Below, in pieces: positions 17,063-26,818 of a stretch of 64,000 nt of DNA. Source of the stretch: an uncultured Kiloniellaceae bacterium (GTDB lineage: Bacteria; Pseudomonadota; Alphaproteobacteria; Kiloniellales; Kiloniellaceae); assembly GCA_947500035.1 (NCBI GenBank), contig CANMQP010000005.1:620001-684000 (forward strand), written 5' to 3'. Position 1 is the stretch's first letter; each line of letters opens with the position of its first letter. Below the pieces are notes generated by a model. The model saw only the letters and a list, made by a program, of their open reading frames with translations, searched no databases and had not been told where the DNA came from. A program made the translations under genes and the position numbers.

Positions 17063-17860
17063 CTAGCTCCCAGGCGTGCGCTTCCAGATTTCATAGGCAA
17101 GGATACCAACCAGGGCAATCCGGAAAAGGATTGTGGCCGGATGGGTTTTCAGCGTCGCATTCCTGGTCTCGATATCGAGTTTCAAATGCTTTATCGGATT
17201 GGCCCAGATAAAGAATCCGAACTGCACGCATCGGCCGCCCATCTCCAACTGAAGAACATCGTGCGTGAAAGGCCATTGCTTCGTCTTGTAGACCGTGGCT
17301 CTGTTTATTGCCGGGAAGGGGAAGGTCCAGTTTCCGCACTGTACCCGATCGTCAAAAACCCGAAAGCTGGCCCGGCGCGCGAAAAACCAGTTTTTCGAGA
17401 TTTTAGGTTCCCCCGGCTCACACTCGGCAGCCTTGCAAAAGCAACTATAGAGCTGCTGCGCATCGCCCGCGCGGCGTTTCGATGGCATAAGCAGTAACAA
17501 GATGATGAAGAGCAGATTTACGACTGGAATGGCGGCGCAGTAGGCGACGATTTTTCGCAAGCCCGCGTCAAAGCTCCTTCGTGCGATCCGCTGAACGTAG
17601 AAGAAAATCAGCAGGTATAGGGCCAGCAACGGCGGCAGAACGGAGATCAGCGGCGGTAACTCAAAGTCTATGTAAGCAATGCCGTAATAGATGAAGATGT
17701 TCAGCAGTAAGAACAGGAAAGCACCTGTCCAGAGTGCAAACCTCGCTCTCGTCACCAGCTTTTGCCCGTTCTCAAGCGCAACCGCTAAAATGGGAAGTCC
17801 GACAAAGACAACAATGCCCAAGACATCGAAAATACTGCCGCTGTCAGCCGATGCGTTCAT
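17063..17860 (-). CDS. Hypothetical multi-span membrane protein (265 aa)
   Basis: Four hydrophobic spans in the first half (about residues 10-28, 42-62, 68-90 and 105-125), then a soluble domain (about 130-240) with three cysteines (SCFCKAAEC) and aromatic-rich strands (NWTFPFPAINRATVY), then a final hydrophobic segment (about 240-258). The topology suggests a cytosolic or periplasmic C-terminal beta domain anchored to a small membrane domain, somewhat like PH-domain-bearing membrane proteins. The family is not recognised. It is convergent with the DsbA gene, and their ends share a 7-bp inverted repeat (17015-17021 with 17062-17068). Confidence 0.7.
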   Translation of the reverse strand: MNASADSGSIFDVLGIVVFVGLPILAVALENGQKLVTRARFALWTGAFLFLLLNIFIYYGIAYIDFELPPLISVLPPLLALYLLIFFYVQRIARRSFDAGLRKIVAYCAAIPVVNLLFIILLLLMPSKRRAGDAQQLYSCFCKAAECEPGEPKISKNWFFARRASFRVFDDRVQCGNWTFPFPAINRATVYKTKQWPFTHDVLQLEMGGRCVQFGFFIWANPIKHLKLDIETRNATLKTHPATILFRIALVGILAYEIWKRTPGS

Positions 17861-18039
17861 GGATTCTGATTCTTGATTACATTACTAAAAAGACGAAAAA
17901 ATTAGATACTAAATCGCTTTTTTGTTGTGAGTGAATAGGAGTTAACGATCAAGCTCTTTATCTGGTTCGGACGAGCGACCACTCGCTGTTCCCCGTCGAG
18001 CTTAGCTTCCTACAGCTCATCGCACGCAGCCGGAAAAGC

Positions 18040-18927
18040 CTAGAGTTCGGCTTTTAAAAAATCGATAAATGCCCTGATCCGGGGGATCTTTAGCCTGCCG
18101 GGCGTGATCAGTGCGGTGATGGGTTGCGGATCGGGGTCGTGACAGCCTTCGAGCAAAGGCACAAGCCGGCCGTCGGCAAGAGCGTCCTCGCCCAGGAAGT
18201 CGCCCAGGCGGATGATGCCGGCGCCCGCAATGGCCATCCGCAACAGGCTTTCGGCGCTGTCCGACTTGACGCTTCCTGACACCGACACGTCGATCCTATG
18301 GCCGTCCTGATACATCGGCCAGACCGCCTGTCGGGCAAAGCCTTTCAGGAGCAAGCAGTTATGCTGTGTGAGCTCTTGTGCCGTTTCGGGTTTCCCGTGC
18401 GTCGCGAGGTATTCGGGGCTGGCGGCGATGATCCGTTTCACAGTACCGATCCTGACCGCAATGAGGTCGCTGTCGTTCAGGGGGCCGACCCGGATCGTGA
18501 CATCGCTCTGCGCCGCGATCGGATCGATGCGTTGGTCGCTCACCGAGATATCGAGTGTGATTTCGGGATATCGCTCCAGCAACCGGGGGAGGATCAGCGA
18601 GAGCTTGTGGCTGGCGAAGGCTGTCCCCGAGTTGATCCGAAGCTGTCCGCGCGGCCGGCCAAGCGTGCTGGAAACTTCGGCCTCTGCCGCCTCTGCGAGT
18701 GAGAGCATATCCCGCGCATAGCCCAAAAAGGCCTCTCCTTCCGGGGTGAGGACCAGGCTGCGCGTTGAACGCTGCAAGAGCCTTACGCGGAGCCGGTCCT
18801 CGAGCCGGGAGACGACCCGGGACACACCTGAGGATGTGAGTCCGGTTTCCCCGGCGACGGCGGCAAAGCTCCCAAGCTCCACCACCCGAAGGAAGGTCGC
18901 AATTTCAGGGATGAGGGGTTGGTTCAT
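18040..18927 (-). CDS. LysR-family transcriptional regulator (295 aa)
   Basis: N-terminal winged helix-turn-helix: FLRVVELGSFAAVAGETGLTSSGVSRVVSRLEDRL (about residues 10-45), followed by the typical RLLQRSTRSLVLTPEGEAFL linker and a periplasmic-binding-type effector domain (about 90-295). The open frame extends to a TTG at 18957, but the ATG at 18927 gives the usual LysR length. It is transcribed divergently from the tautomerase gene with a 107-bp shared promoter region, the classical arrangement in which a LysR protein controls its neighbour in response to a small effector. Effector unknown. Confidence 0.93.
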   Translation of the reverse strand: MNQPLIPEIATFLRVVELGSFAAVAGETGLTSSGVSRVVSRLEDRLRVRLLQRSTRSLVLTPEGEAFLGYARDMLSLAEAAEAEVSSTLGRPRGQLRINSGTAFASHKLSLILPRLLERYPEITLDISVSDQRIDPIAAQSDVTIRVGPLNDSDLIAVRIGTVKRIIAASPEYLATHGKPETAQELTQHNCLLLKGFARQAVWPMYQDGHRIDVSVSGSVKSDSAESLLRMAIAGAGIIRLGDFLGEDALADGRLVPLLEGCHDPDPQPITALITPGRLKIPRIRAFIDFLKAEL

Positions 18928-19034
18928 TCGATACAAATTGGCAAGACAGAAACTCAATATGAGGATTTTTCATCAAAACAGTCTGGAATAGAAAGATGGC
19001 CTTGTCGTTAAAATTCTCGAAAAGGGAAATGGTC

Positions 19035-19460
19035 ATGCCTCTCGTTCGATTTTCTGTCCCCACCACCCTCTCGGCCGCAAAAACCCGCGCTTTGGCGGAT
19101 GCCGTGCACGGAGGACTGGTGGCGACCTGCAACGTACCCGTGAAGGACCGCTTTCATCTGATTTCCGTCTTTGCCCCGGAGCGGATGGACCTGGACCCGA
19201 CCTTTCCCAGCGTTAGTCGCACTGCGGAAGCGTCCGTCGTGGAGATTCTCTTCCTGGAAGGCCGGACAACCGCGCAGCGCGCGGCTCTCTTCCGGCATAT
19301 CGCGACGGCTGCGATGGAGGCTGGCTTTCAGGGGGACGACATCATGATCGTGCTGACGGAAAACGCGCCGACCGATTGGTCGTTGGGCTACGGGCGGAGT
19401 TACGGCGACTCTCATGACGCTTCTGATGGGCTTCCAGATGCATCGACAGCAGAAAAGTAA
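19035..19460 (+). CDS. Tautomerase family protein (141 aa)
   Basis: The ATG at 19035 is followed directly by proline (MPLVRFSVP), and the tautomerase superfamily uses the N-terminal Pro exposed by Met removal as catalytic base. AGGGAAA precedes the start. Residues about 1-60 and 62-125 form two beta-alpha-beta halves (RFHLISVFAPERMD; VEILFLEGRTTAQRAALFRHI), as in the long (MSAD/cis-CaaD-like or YusQ-like) subfamily rather than the 60-residue 4-OT type. Its substrate is unknown. Probably regulated by the divergent LysR protein. Starting further upstream at 18996 would bury the Pro, so it is rejected. Confidence 0.85.
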   Translation: MPLVRFSVPTTLSAAKTRALADAVHGGLVATCNVPVKDRFHLISVFAPERMDLDPTFPSVSRTAEASVVEILFLEGRTTAQRAALFRHIATAAMEAGFQGDDIMIVLTENAPTDWSLGYGRSYGDSHDASDGLPDASTAEK

Positions 19461-19484
19461 CGCGTGCCAAGGAGGTAAAGAGGT

Positions 19485-22400
19485 CTATGCGCGCGCCGCC
19501 TTCACCAGGCTGGTCAGCATCATGCGCACGCCCTTGACCCGCGCCTTGGCGTCGGTCCAGGCGCGTTTGTAGACCAGCTTATGGTCCGGGCGCAGGTTGA
19601 CGATTCCGGCCTGGGACTGGATGTAGCCAATCAGCTTGGCCGGATTTGCGAACTGGTCGTTGTGAAAGGCGACCACGGCGCCTTTCGGACCGGCATCGAC
19701 CTTGATCACGCCGGCGTCCCGGCAGAGCTGTTTGATGGCCATGATATCGAGCAGATTCTCGACCTCTTCCGGCAAGTCGCCGAAGCGGTCGATCAGTTCC
19801 GCGGCAAAGCCTTCGATCTCGGTGCGGGTGACCAGCTCAGACAGGCGACGGTAAAGGCCGAGACGCACGTTGAGGTCGGTGACGTAACGCTCTGGAATCA
19901 GGACCGAAGTGCCGACGTTGATCTGCGGCGTCCAGCCCTTGGCTTCCTGCTCTTCGTCCGCCCTGCCTCCACTCTTGGCCACGGCCACGGCTTCCTCGAG
20001 CATCTGCTGATAAAGCTCGATCCCGACCTCGCGGATGTGGCCGGACTGTTCCTCGCCCAGCAGGTTTCCGGCGCCGCGGATATCCATGTCGTGGCTGGCC
20101 AGGGTGAAGCCGGCTCCCAGACTGTCGAGGGTCTGCATGACGTTCAGGCGTTTCTCAGCGGCTGTGCTCAGCAAGCGGCCCGGCGGCAGAGTCAGATAGG
20201 CATAGCCGCGGGTCTTGGAGCGCCCGATACGGCCGCGGATCTGATAGAGCTGGGCCAGGCCGAACATGTCGGCACGATGCACGATCATGGTATTGGCGCT
20301 GGGGATATCCAGGCCGGATTCGATGATGTTGGTGGAGAGCAGCACGTCGTATTGATGGTCATAGAAAGCAGTCATGACTGCTTCCAGCTGGCTGGGTGCC
20401 AACTGCCCATGCGCGACGGCAACCTTTACCTCCGGCACCAGTTTCTCCAGACGCTCCTTCAGTTCGGCGATGTCGGCCAGCCGGGGACAGACGTAGAAGG
20501 TCTGGCCGCCCCGGTAGTGCTCGCGCAGGATCGCCTCGCGCACAATGACCGGGTCGTAGGGCAGCACGAAGGTGCGGACAGCCAGACGGTCGACCGGCGG
20601 CGTCGCGATCAGGCTCATTTCCTTCACGCCGGACATAGCCAGCTGCAGGGTGCGCGGGATCGGGGTTGCGGTCAGGGTCAGGACGTGCACGTCCTCGCGG
20701 ATCTGTTTCAGCCGTTCCTTCTGCTTCACGCCGAAATGCTGTTCCTCGTCGACGATCAAGAGTCCGAGGTCGCGGAAGCGCACGCTTTTGCCCAGAAGCG
20801 CGTGAGTGCCGACCACAATCTCGACGGTGCCCTTCTCAAGGCCCGCGCGGGCATCACTGGCGTCCTTGGCCGTGACCAGCCGGGAAAGCTGGACCACGCG
20901 CACCGGCAGGCCGTTGAAGCGGTCTGCGAAGGTTTTGTAGTGCTGCCGGGCCAGGAGCGTTGTCGGAACCACGACGGCCACCTGTTTTCCGGCCATCACT
21001 GCGATAAAGGCCGCGCGCAGGGCGACTTCGGTCTTACCGAAGCCCACATCGCCGCACACCAGCCGGTCCATGGGTTTGCCTGATCCGAGATCTTCCAGAA
21101 TGTCTTCAATCGCGCGCAACTGATCTTCGGTCTCGGGGAACGGGAACCGGGCGGCGAACTCGTCGTAGATCCCTTCCGGCGGCACCAGGGAGTCGGCGGT
21201 TCGCAGGGCGCGCGCCGCGGCGATCTTGATCAGTTCGTCGGCAATGGCCTTGATGCGCTGCTTGACCCGGGCCTTGCGGGATTGCCAGCCGCCCCCGCCA
21301 AGGCGATCAAGTTCGACCGAGCTGTCTTCGGAACCGAAGCGCGAGAGCACCTCGATGTTTTCAACAGGCACGAAGAGCTTGTCGCCAGCGTGATAGATCA
21401 CCTTGAGACAATCATGCGGGGCGCCACCAACCTCAATGGTCTCCAGGCCCTCGTAGCGCCCGATCCCGTGATCGACGTGGACCACCAGATCCTGCGCCTG
21501 CAGGGTCGAAACCTCGGTCAGGAAGTTTTCCGACCGCCGCCGTTTCTTCTGCTGGCGGCCGATCCGCTCACCCAGAATGTCCTGCTCGGTGACCAGCGTG
21601 AAATCAGGCGTGGCGAAGCCGTGATCGATTTCCAGGGTGATCAGAGCGACCGATGCGGCGTCCAAAGCCAGAGCATCGGACCAGGTCACGACAGGGGTCA
21701 GTCCGCCCTGCCCGTGCTCGCGCAGCAGGTTCCCGAGCCGGTCGCGGGCGCCGTCACTGAAGGCCGCGACGATCACCCGCCGGTTCTGTGAGTGTTCCTG
21801 AAGGATGAACTTGCGGACGGCATCGAAGACGTTGACGTCATCCTGAGCCCGGGCTTCGGAAAAATTCTCACCCGCCCTGGCCTCGGCATCGACGATACCG
21901 GGCAGGTCCTCAGGCAAGGAGAAGGGCGTAAAGTTCCCGCCCCTGACCCGGGCCAGGCTCTTGTCCCACTCTTGCGCGCTCAGATAGAGCTGCGTAGGCG
22001 GCAGCGGTTTATAGGGCGCTCCCCCGGCATCGCGGACCGATGCCATGGTCTTTCTGGCACCGTAGAAATCGTCAATGGCTTCCCAGCGGGCATCCCGCGC
22101 TTCCGTGGCCTGATGATCCAGCAGGACGATGGGATCGGGCAGGTAATCGAGCAGGGTCTCGAGCTCGGCATGAAAGAGCGGCAGCCAATGCTCCATGCCG
22201 GGGTGAATCCGGCCATCGGAAATGGACTCGTAAAGCGGATCGTCGCGCGACACGGCACCAAAGCTCTCCCGGTAGCCGGAACGAAAGCGCTCCACGGCGT
22301 CGGGTGTCAGGGTGATTTCCCCCACCGGCTTCAGGCTGGCCCGTTCCAGGCGCCCTGTGGTCAACTGTGTCAGAGGGTCGAACTGGCGGATGCTCTCGAT

Positions 22401-23003
22401 TTCGTCGCCGAAGAAGTCGAGGCGAACCGGCTGTTCGGCGCCCGGCGGGAAGATGTCGACGATCCCGCCCCGGATGGCAAACTCCCCGGCCTCGCCTACG
22501 GTTTCCGTCCGGATGTAACCGTTGGAGGCAAGAAATGATTGAAGGTCGGCGGTCTCGATTCTGGTGCCCGGACCGATCTCCTTCAATCGCCCCATAAAGG
22601 TTGCGCGCGGCGGGACGCGCTGCATCAGGGCATTGACCGTGGTCGCGATGACACGCGCCGGCCCGCCAGCGCTCTCCGGTTTCTCGCCATTGGTTACGAT
22701 ATCGGTCAGGACATCGACCCGGCGCGCCAGGATATCCCGGTGCGGACTGACCCGGTCGTACGGCAGGCAATCCCAAGCCGGAAAACTGCGAATTTCGGCA
22801 TCAGGTGCAAAAAAGCCGAGCACGGACTCCATTTTGGCCATGCGCGTGTCGTCGCGCGCGACAAAAACGATCGTGCCGCCGGGGTTTGACGCGCAGAGCT
22901 GCGCGACGGTAAGGGCGTCTACACCCTCCGGAGCATTGGCGATCTGATGACGTAGCGGAGGGTTCTGATCGGCGGAATCAAGAATAGACTTTATAAAGTT
23001 CAA
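19485..23003 (-). CDS. mfd: Transcription-repair coupling factor Mfd (1172 aa)
   Basis: Full-length Mfd, an ATP-driven translocase that removes RNA polymerase stalled at DNA lesions and recruits UvrAB. Order: UvrB-like N-terminal domains (PRVIATTVNALMQRVPP), RNA-polymerase-interacting CarD-like domain (LVVHVDHGIGRYEGLETI), RecG-like helicase with Walker A GDVGFGKTEVA and DEEQHFG, TRG motif region, and C-terminal UvrA-binding module. The start is TTG at 23003, overlapping the stop of sdhE (TTGA), so it is translationally coupled. Its partner UvrA is at 60112. Confidence 0.97.
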   Translation of the reverse strand: MNFIKSILDSADQNPPLRHQIANAPEGVDALTVAQLCASNPGGTIVFVARDDTRMAKMESVLGFFAPDAEIRSFPAWDCLPYDRVSPHRDILARRVDVLTDIVTNGEKPESAGGPARVIATTVNALMQRVPPRATFMGRLKEIGPGTRIETADLQSFLASNGYIRTETVGEAGEFAIRGGIVDIFPPGAEQPVRLDFFGDEIESIRQFDPLTQLTTGRLERASLKPVGEITLTPDAVERFRSGYRESFGAVSRDDPLYESISDGRIHPGMEHWLPLFHAELETLLDYLPDPIVLLDHQATEARDARWEAIDDFYGARKTMASVRDAGGAPYKPLPPTQLYLSAQEWDKSLARVRGGNFTPFSLPEDLPGIVDAEARAGENFSEARAQDDVNVFDAVRKFILQEHSQNRRVIVAAFSDGARDRLGNLLREHGQGGLTPVVTWSDALALDAASVALITLEIDHGFATPDFTLVTEQDILGERIGRQQKKRRRSENFLTEVSTLQAQDLVVHVDHGIGRYEGLETIEVGGAPHDCLKVIYHAGDKLFVPVENIEVLSRFGSEDSSVELDRLGGGGWQSRKARVKQRIKAIADELIKIAAARALRTADSLVPPEGIYDEFAARFPFPETEDQLRAIEDILEDLGSGKPMDRLVCGDVGFGKTEVALRAAFIAVMAGKQVAVVVPTTLLARQHYKTFADRFNGLPVRVVQLSRLVTAKDASDARAGLEKGTVEIVVGTHALLGKSVRFRDLGLLIVDEEQHFGVKQKERLKQIREDVHVLTLTATPIPRTLQLAMSGVKEMSLIATPPVDRLAVRTFVLPYDPVIVREAILREHYRGGQTFYVCPRLADIAELKERLEKLVPEVKVAVAHGQLAPSQLEAVMTAFYDHQYDVLLSTNIIESGLDIPSANTMIVHRADMFGLAQLYQIRGRIGRSKTRGYAYLTLPPGRLLSTAAEKRLNVMQTLDSLGAGFTLASHDMDIRGAGNLLGEEQSGHIREVGIELYQQMLEEAVAVAKSGGRADEEQEAKGWTPQINVGTSVLIPERYVTDLNVRLGLYRRLSELVTRTEIEGFAAELIDRFGDLPEEVENLLDIMAIKQLCRDAGVIKVDAGPKGAVVAFHNDQFANPAKLIGYIQSQAGIVNLRPDHKLVYKRAWTDAKARVKGVRMMLTSLVKAARA

Positions 23004-23272
23004 GGCTTTTCAGGCGTATAACGGAAGTTCAGGAGAAGTTCGGTGACGTCACTCAGCAGGTCTTCGGGCGGCTGTGACTCACCGGTGAACCACTGATAGA
23101 GCACGGGGTCGGGTTGATCCAGGATAACTTCGTAGCGGTCGAGTTGAGCCCTATCCATACTGTCCAGATGCTGATCGGCAAAGTTTCCAAGCAGCAGGTC
23201 GGTTTCCTTGGTTCCCCGATGCCAGCTTCTGAATTTCAGTTGCTTACGGCGTTTGGTTAAGTCGTCACTCAT
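23000..23272 (-). CDS. sdhE: Succinate dehydrogenase flavinylation factor SdhE/CptB (90 aa)
   Basis: Small five-helix-bundle protein that promotes covalent FAD attachment to SdhA. The family signature RSWHRGTKETDLLLG is at residues 15-29 and contains the R-G-x-x-E motif (R19, G20, E23) needed for flavinylation. The frame is open upstream to 23353, but the family begins close to the motif, so the ATG at 23272 (MSDDLTKRRKQL) is used. It overlaps mfd by 3 bases; recG, sdhE and mfd cluster in many alphaproteobacteria. Confidence 0.92.
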   Translation of the reverse strand: MSDDLTKRRKQLKFRSWHRGTKETDLLLGNFADQHLDSMDRAQLDRYEVILDQPDPVLYQWFTGESQPPEDLLSDVTELLLNFRYTPEKP

Positions 23273-23386
23273 GGCTTCACCGATTGTTGCGCGTGGGTTG
23301 GTCGCTGGACTTAGCAGGTGTGAGGTGAGAACTGTACGCTCATCAGGCTGCATTCAAGCAGTGATTCGAGAACGGGCCTGATCCCG

Positions 23387-24442
23387 CTACTTGTAACGCT
23401 TCACCGCGGCCTCGATTTCCTGAAGCAACGCCGTGCCGACGTCGCCGCCGTGCCCCACGATCTTGTTCTTGAAAACCGTGCGGATGGTATCGATATGCGC
23501 GCCGATCAGCTTGATCCGGTCCTGCGTCGGCGGCTGGCCTGTGGGCTTGGTGACCTTGTAGAGCGATTTGCCAACGTCCGTCACCAGTGGGTAGTCGAAG
23601 ATGCCGCCCTGTCCGCGCAGCTCGTGCGCCACTTCGTTGATCTTGGCCAGATTGTAGTCCTGGTCGCCCTTCCCGCTGATCAGGGCCTCCTGGGCCGTGC
23701 TGATGGCAGTGACGTAGCGTTCCATCCAGTCGCCATAGTCGCCGACCAGTTTCTGTATCCGCCGTTCGGCGGCCTGGATCAACGCGGGATCGAAGGCGAC
23801 AGGTATATTGCGGGCGTTGGGGCCAAGCTTGTCGCGCAGGCGGTCATCCAGATTGAAGTGGATGGCGCGCACGTCGTCACGCAGGGTCCGCTCGGACGAC
23901 GGCCCCCGGATAAACTGGATCTGTTCCTTCTTGGTGATCCGGCGATCTTCCGCGACCGGCATGGCGGCGCGCCGCCTGTCCGGCCCGAAGTAGCCTTCCG
24001 CCAACACAAAATGGCGTGGGGAGTTGACCAGCATCAAGAGGCGCTCGGCGACGGTCTTCGAGGCAAAGGGCTTTGCCAGGAATTCCGTCACCCCTCCGTC
24101 TCGTGCAGCTTCCACCACTTCGCGGTCCGCGGCGCCCGAAACCATGATGAAGGGCACGAAGCGATCAGGAACATTCGGGCCGGTCCGGATCCAGCGCAGG
24201 AACAGCCGTCCATCTACCTGAGGCATCACGCAGTCGGAGATAATCAGATCGACGGTGCCGATGCCCGCGCCGATCGGATCTTCGAGGCTCATCTTCAGAC
24301 GTTCAATTGCGGCGGCCCCATCGATATCCGCAACCACCTTTCCAACACCCAGAGTTTTCAGAACCGATGTCAGCAGCTCTCGAATAAAGCGATTGTCATC
24401 GACAATCAGAACCGTCAAACGATCCCAACGAAGATCTTGCAT
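23387..24442 (-). CDS. Response regulator with REC domain and HPt-like C-terminal helices (351 aa)
   Basis: Residues about 9-130 form a receiver domain: acidic pair D15/D16, phospho-acceptor D70 (LIISDCVMP), a Ser in MVSG as the Thr/Ser switch position, and Lys in LAKPF. No DNA-binding or enzymatic output follows. Residues about 195-345 are helical and include AHELRGQGGIFDYPL (about 268-282), with the H-E-L-x-G-x-x-x-x-x pattern of a histidine phosphotransfer helix. A phosphorelay or adaptor role is inferred. It lies between sdhE and recG with 114 bp to sdhE. No histidine kinase is adjacent; the hybrid kinase at 56125 is distant. Confidence 0.85.
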   Translation of the reverse strand: MQDLRWDRLTVLIVDDNRFIRELLTSVLKTLGVGKVVADIDGAAAIERLKMSLEDPIGAGIGTVDLIISDCVMPQVDGRLFLRWIRTGPNVPDRFVPFIMVSGAADREVVEAARDGGVTEFLAKPFASKTVAERLLMLVNSPRHFVLAEGYFGPDRRRAAMPVAEDRRITKKEQIQFIRGPSSERTLRDDVRAIHFNLDDRLRDKLGPNARNIPVAFDPALIQAAERRIQKLVGDYGDWMERYVTAISTAQEALISGKGDQDYNLAKINEVAHELRGQGGIFDYPLVTDVGKSLYKVTKPTGQPPTQDRIKLIGAHIDTIRTVFKNKIVGHGGDVGTALLQEIEAAVKRYK

Positions 24443-24643
24443 AGCTCACCAAATGTCTCAAACCGCCCGAATGCTCTGGACGGCGATCCCGATCGCAAAT
24501 TGTCTTGTCGCAAATTGTCTTGTCATTGTCAGGCTATTCGTGACCCGGCCGAATAATCCTATACGATGACGATTATATGATAGCTCCGATTCCGCGATAG
24601 GTGCAGTCTCAGAGTCTCGCACCCTTTTCAGGCTTGTAGACAG

Positions 24644-26737
24644 TTGCGACCCGAGATTCTATTTCCCCTCTTCGCTCCGATTACCAGTATTTCCGGCATC
24701 GGTCCACGTTTCGCTGCGCTTTTTGCGCGTCTGGTGGGCGCGCATGTTCTCGATCTTTGCTGGCATCTGCCCAATGGGTTGATTGACCGGCGCTACAGCC
24801 CGCGCATTGCGGAGGCGCAACCGGGCCGCATCGCCACAATTTCCGCGCGCGTTCTGCGTCATCATCCGGCACCGGCACGCGGGCGTCCCTACCGGGTTGT
24901 GGTCGGCGACGACTCCGGTGAGTTGCAGTTGGTGTTCTTCCACGCTCGTACCGACTATCTGGAAAAAATACTTCCGGAAGGGGAAATCCGTGTTGTCAGC
25001 GGCAAGCTTGAGGTCTTCGGTGGCGGTTTGCAGATGTCTCACCCGGATCATATCGTGCCGGAGAGTGAGCGCGCCGAAATTCAGACCGTGCAACCGGTGT
25101 ATCCCCTCACTGCGGGTCTGCCCCAAAAGGTCGTTGCGAAAGCTGTTACCAAGGCGGTTGAAGCCGCCCTCGCCCATACGGCCGATTTTCCCGAGTGGCT
25201 GGATCCCGCTTTGCAACGCCAGCGCGGCTGGCCCGGCTGGGGTGAGGCGCTCCGTGACGTTCATCGGTCGCAGGAAGCGCAGGACCTCGAAGCGACAACG
25301 CCGGTCCGCAGCCGACTGGCCTACGACGAACTTCTGGCCAATCAGCTGGCGCTGGCCCTGATCCGCCGCAATCAGACCCGGCACAAAGGGCGCCGGATCG
25401 CGGGGGATTCAAGCTTGCGTGACCGGGTCCTGCAGGCCCTGCCCTTTGCCCTGACCAATTCCCAGCGCCTGGTTCTAAACGAGATCGACGGCGATATGGC
25501 GAGTGACTCGCGCATGCTCCGCCTGGTCCAGGGCGATGTCGGCAGCGGCAAGACCGTGGTCGCCTTGCTGGCCATGATGGCCGCAGTCGAATCCGGAGCC
25601 CAGGCGGCCATCATGGCGCCGACCGAAATCCTGGCCCGCCAGCATCACAAGACCATCGAACCCCTCGCCCGCGCCGCCGGGGTTGCGGTCGAACTTCTGA
25701 CCGGCCGCGATAAGGGCAAAGGCCGCGCCGCCGTGCTGGCGCGGATCGCCTCGGGAGAATCGGCCATCGTTATTGGCACTCATGCTTTGTTTCAACAGGA
25801 TGTGGCCTTCAACGACCTGGCGCTAGCAGTCATCGATGAGCAGCATCGTTTCGGTGTGCACCAGCGCCTCACCCTCGCCGAAAAAGGCCGGGGCGTCGAC
25901 ATGCTGGTGATGACCGCGACCCCGATACCGCGCACCCTGATGCTGACCGCTTATGGTGATATGGACGTTTCCAAAATCACCGAGAAACCCGCCGGCCGGC
26001 AGCCGATCGACACCCGTACCCTCCCCACGGACCGTCTGCCGGAAGTGGTCGATGGAATTGGCCGGGCGCTCCGCAGCGGGACGCAGGTCTATTGGGTTTG
26101 TCCGCTGGTTGAGGAGTCAGAGGTCAGTGACCTGGCGGCTGCCGAGGATCGCTACCGGGAACTGCAGATGCACTTCGGCGAGCGTGTGGGCCTGGTGCAC
26201 GGCAAGATGAAGGCCAAGGAGAAGGATGCCGCGATGGCAGCCTTCGTCGCGGGCGACACCTCGCTGCTGGTTGCCACCACGGTGATCGAAGTCGGTGTCG
26301 ACGTGCCCGAAGCCTCAATCATGGTGATCGAGCACGCGGAACGTTTCGGCCTGGCGCAACTTCATCAACTGCGTGGCCGGATCGGCCGGGGCTCGCAAAA
26401 GTCGAGCTGTCTATTGCTTTACCAGGGGCCGCTGGGCGAGATCTCCCGGGCGCGTCTCAACATCATGCGTGAGACTGATGACGGTTTTCGTATCGCGGAA
26501 GAAGACTTGCGTCTGCGTGGCGCCGGCGAGTTGCTGGGCACCCGTCAAAGCGGCTTCCCGGAATTCCGGCTGGCCGACCTGCAGGTGCATAGCGATCTGC
26601 TGGCGGTCGCGCGGGACGACGCGCAGTTGATCCTGAACAAGGACCCTGACCTCGACTCAGAGCGCGGTCAGGCGCTTCGGGTTTTGCTCTATCTCTTTGA
26701 GCGCGATGCCGCTGTGAAGTACCTGAGGTCCGGTTAG
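24644..26737 (+). CDS. recG: ATP-dependent DNA helicase RecG (697 aa)
   Basis: RecG reverses stalled replication forks and processes D-loops. An N-terminal wedge domain (OB fold, about residues 60-160), Walker A GDVGSGKT (about 297-304), DEQHRFG (motif II, about 400), motif III TATPIPRTL, and C-terminal motifs including LRGRIGRGSQKSSC are all present. Length is normal. The start is TTG at 24644 in the frame; there is no in-frame ATG close by, so an alternative start codon is likely. Divergent from the REC-domain regulator. Confidence 0.97.
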   Translation: MRPEILFPLFAPITSISGIGPRFAALFARLVGAHVLDLCWHLPNGLIDRRYSPRIAEAQPGRIATISARVLRHHPAPARGRPYRVVVGDDSGELQLVFFHARTDYLEKILPEGEIRVVSGKLEVFGGGLQMSHPDHIVPESERAEIQTVQPVYPLTAGLPQKVVAKAVTKAVEAALAHTADFPEWLDPALQRQRGWPGWGEALRDVHRSQEAQDLEATTPVRSRLAYDELLANQLALALIRRNQTRHKGRRIAGDSSLRDRVLQALPFALTNSQRLVLNEIDGDMASDSRMLRLVQGDVGSGKTVVALLAMMAAVESGAQAAIMAPTEILARQHHKTIEPLARAAGVAVELLTGRDKGKGRAAVLARIASGESAIVIGTHALFQQDVAFNDLALAVIDEQHRFGVHQRLTLAEKGRGVDMLVMTATPIPRTLMLTAYGDMDVSKITEKPAGRQPIDTRTLPTDRLPEVVDGIGRALRSGTQVYWVCPLVEESEVSDLAAAEDRYRELQMHFGERVGLVHGKMKAKEKDAAMAAFVAGDTSLLVATTVIEVGVDVPEASIMVIEHAERFGLAQLHQLRGRIGRGSQKSSCLLLYQGPLGEISRARLNIMRETDDGFRIAEEDLRLRGAGELLGTRQSGFPEFRLADLQVHSDLLAVARDDAQLILNKDPDLDSERGQALRVLLYLFERDAAVKYLRSG

Positions 26738-26818
26738 ATCAGACCAGGTTTCGTTAGAATCGACAGCAGCGATCACTCTTTCTTGTGAATCTGATCTGGC
26801 TATAAGAGTTAGACCGGA

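Noticed and set aside
19581-22538. 500-aa and 248-aa plus-strand ORFs inside mfd
   Set aside because: Antisense to an unambiguous Mfd coding sequence; composition (His/Asp/Gln) is typical of shadow frames.
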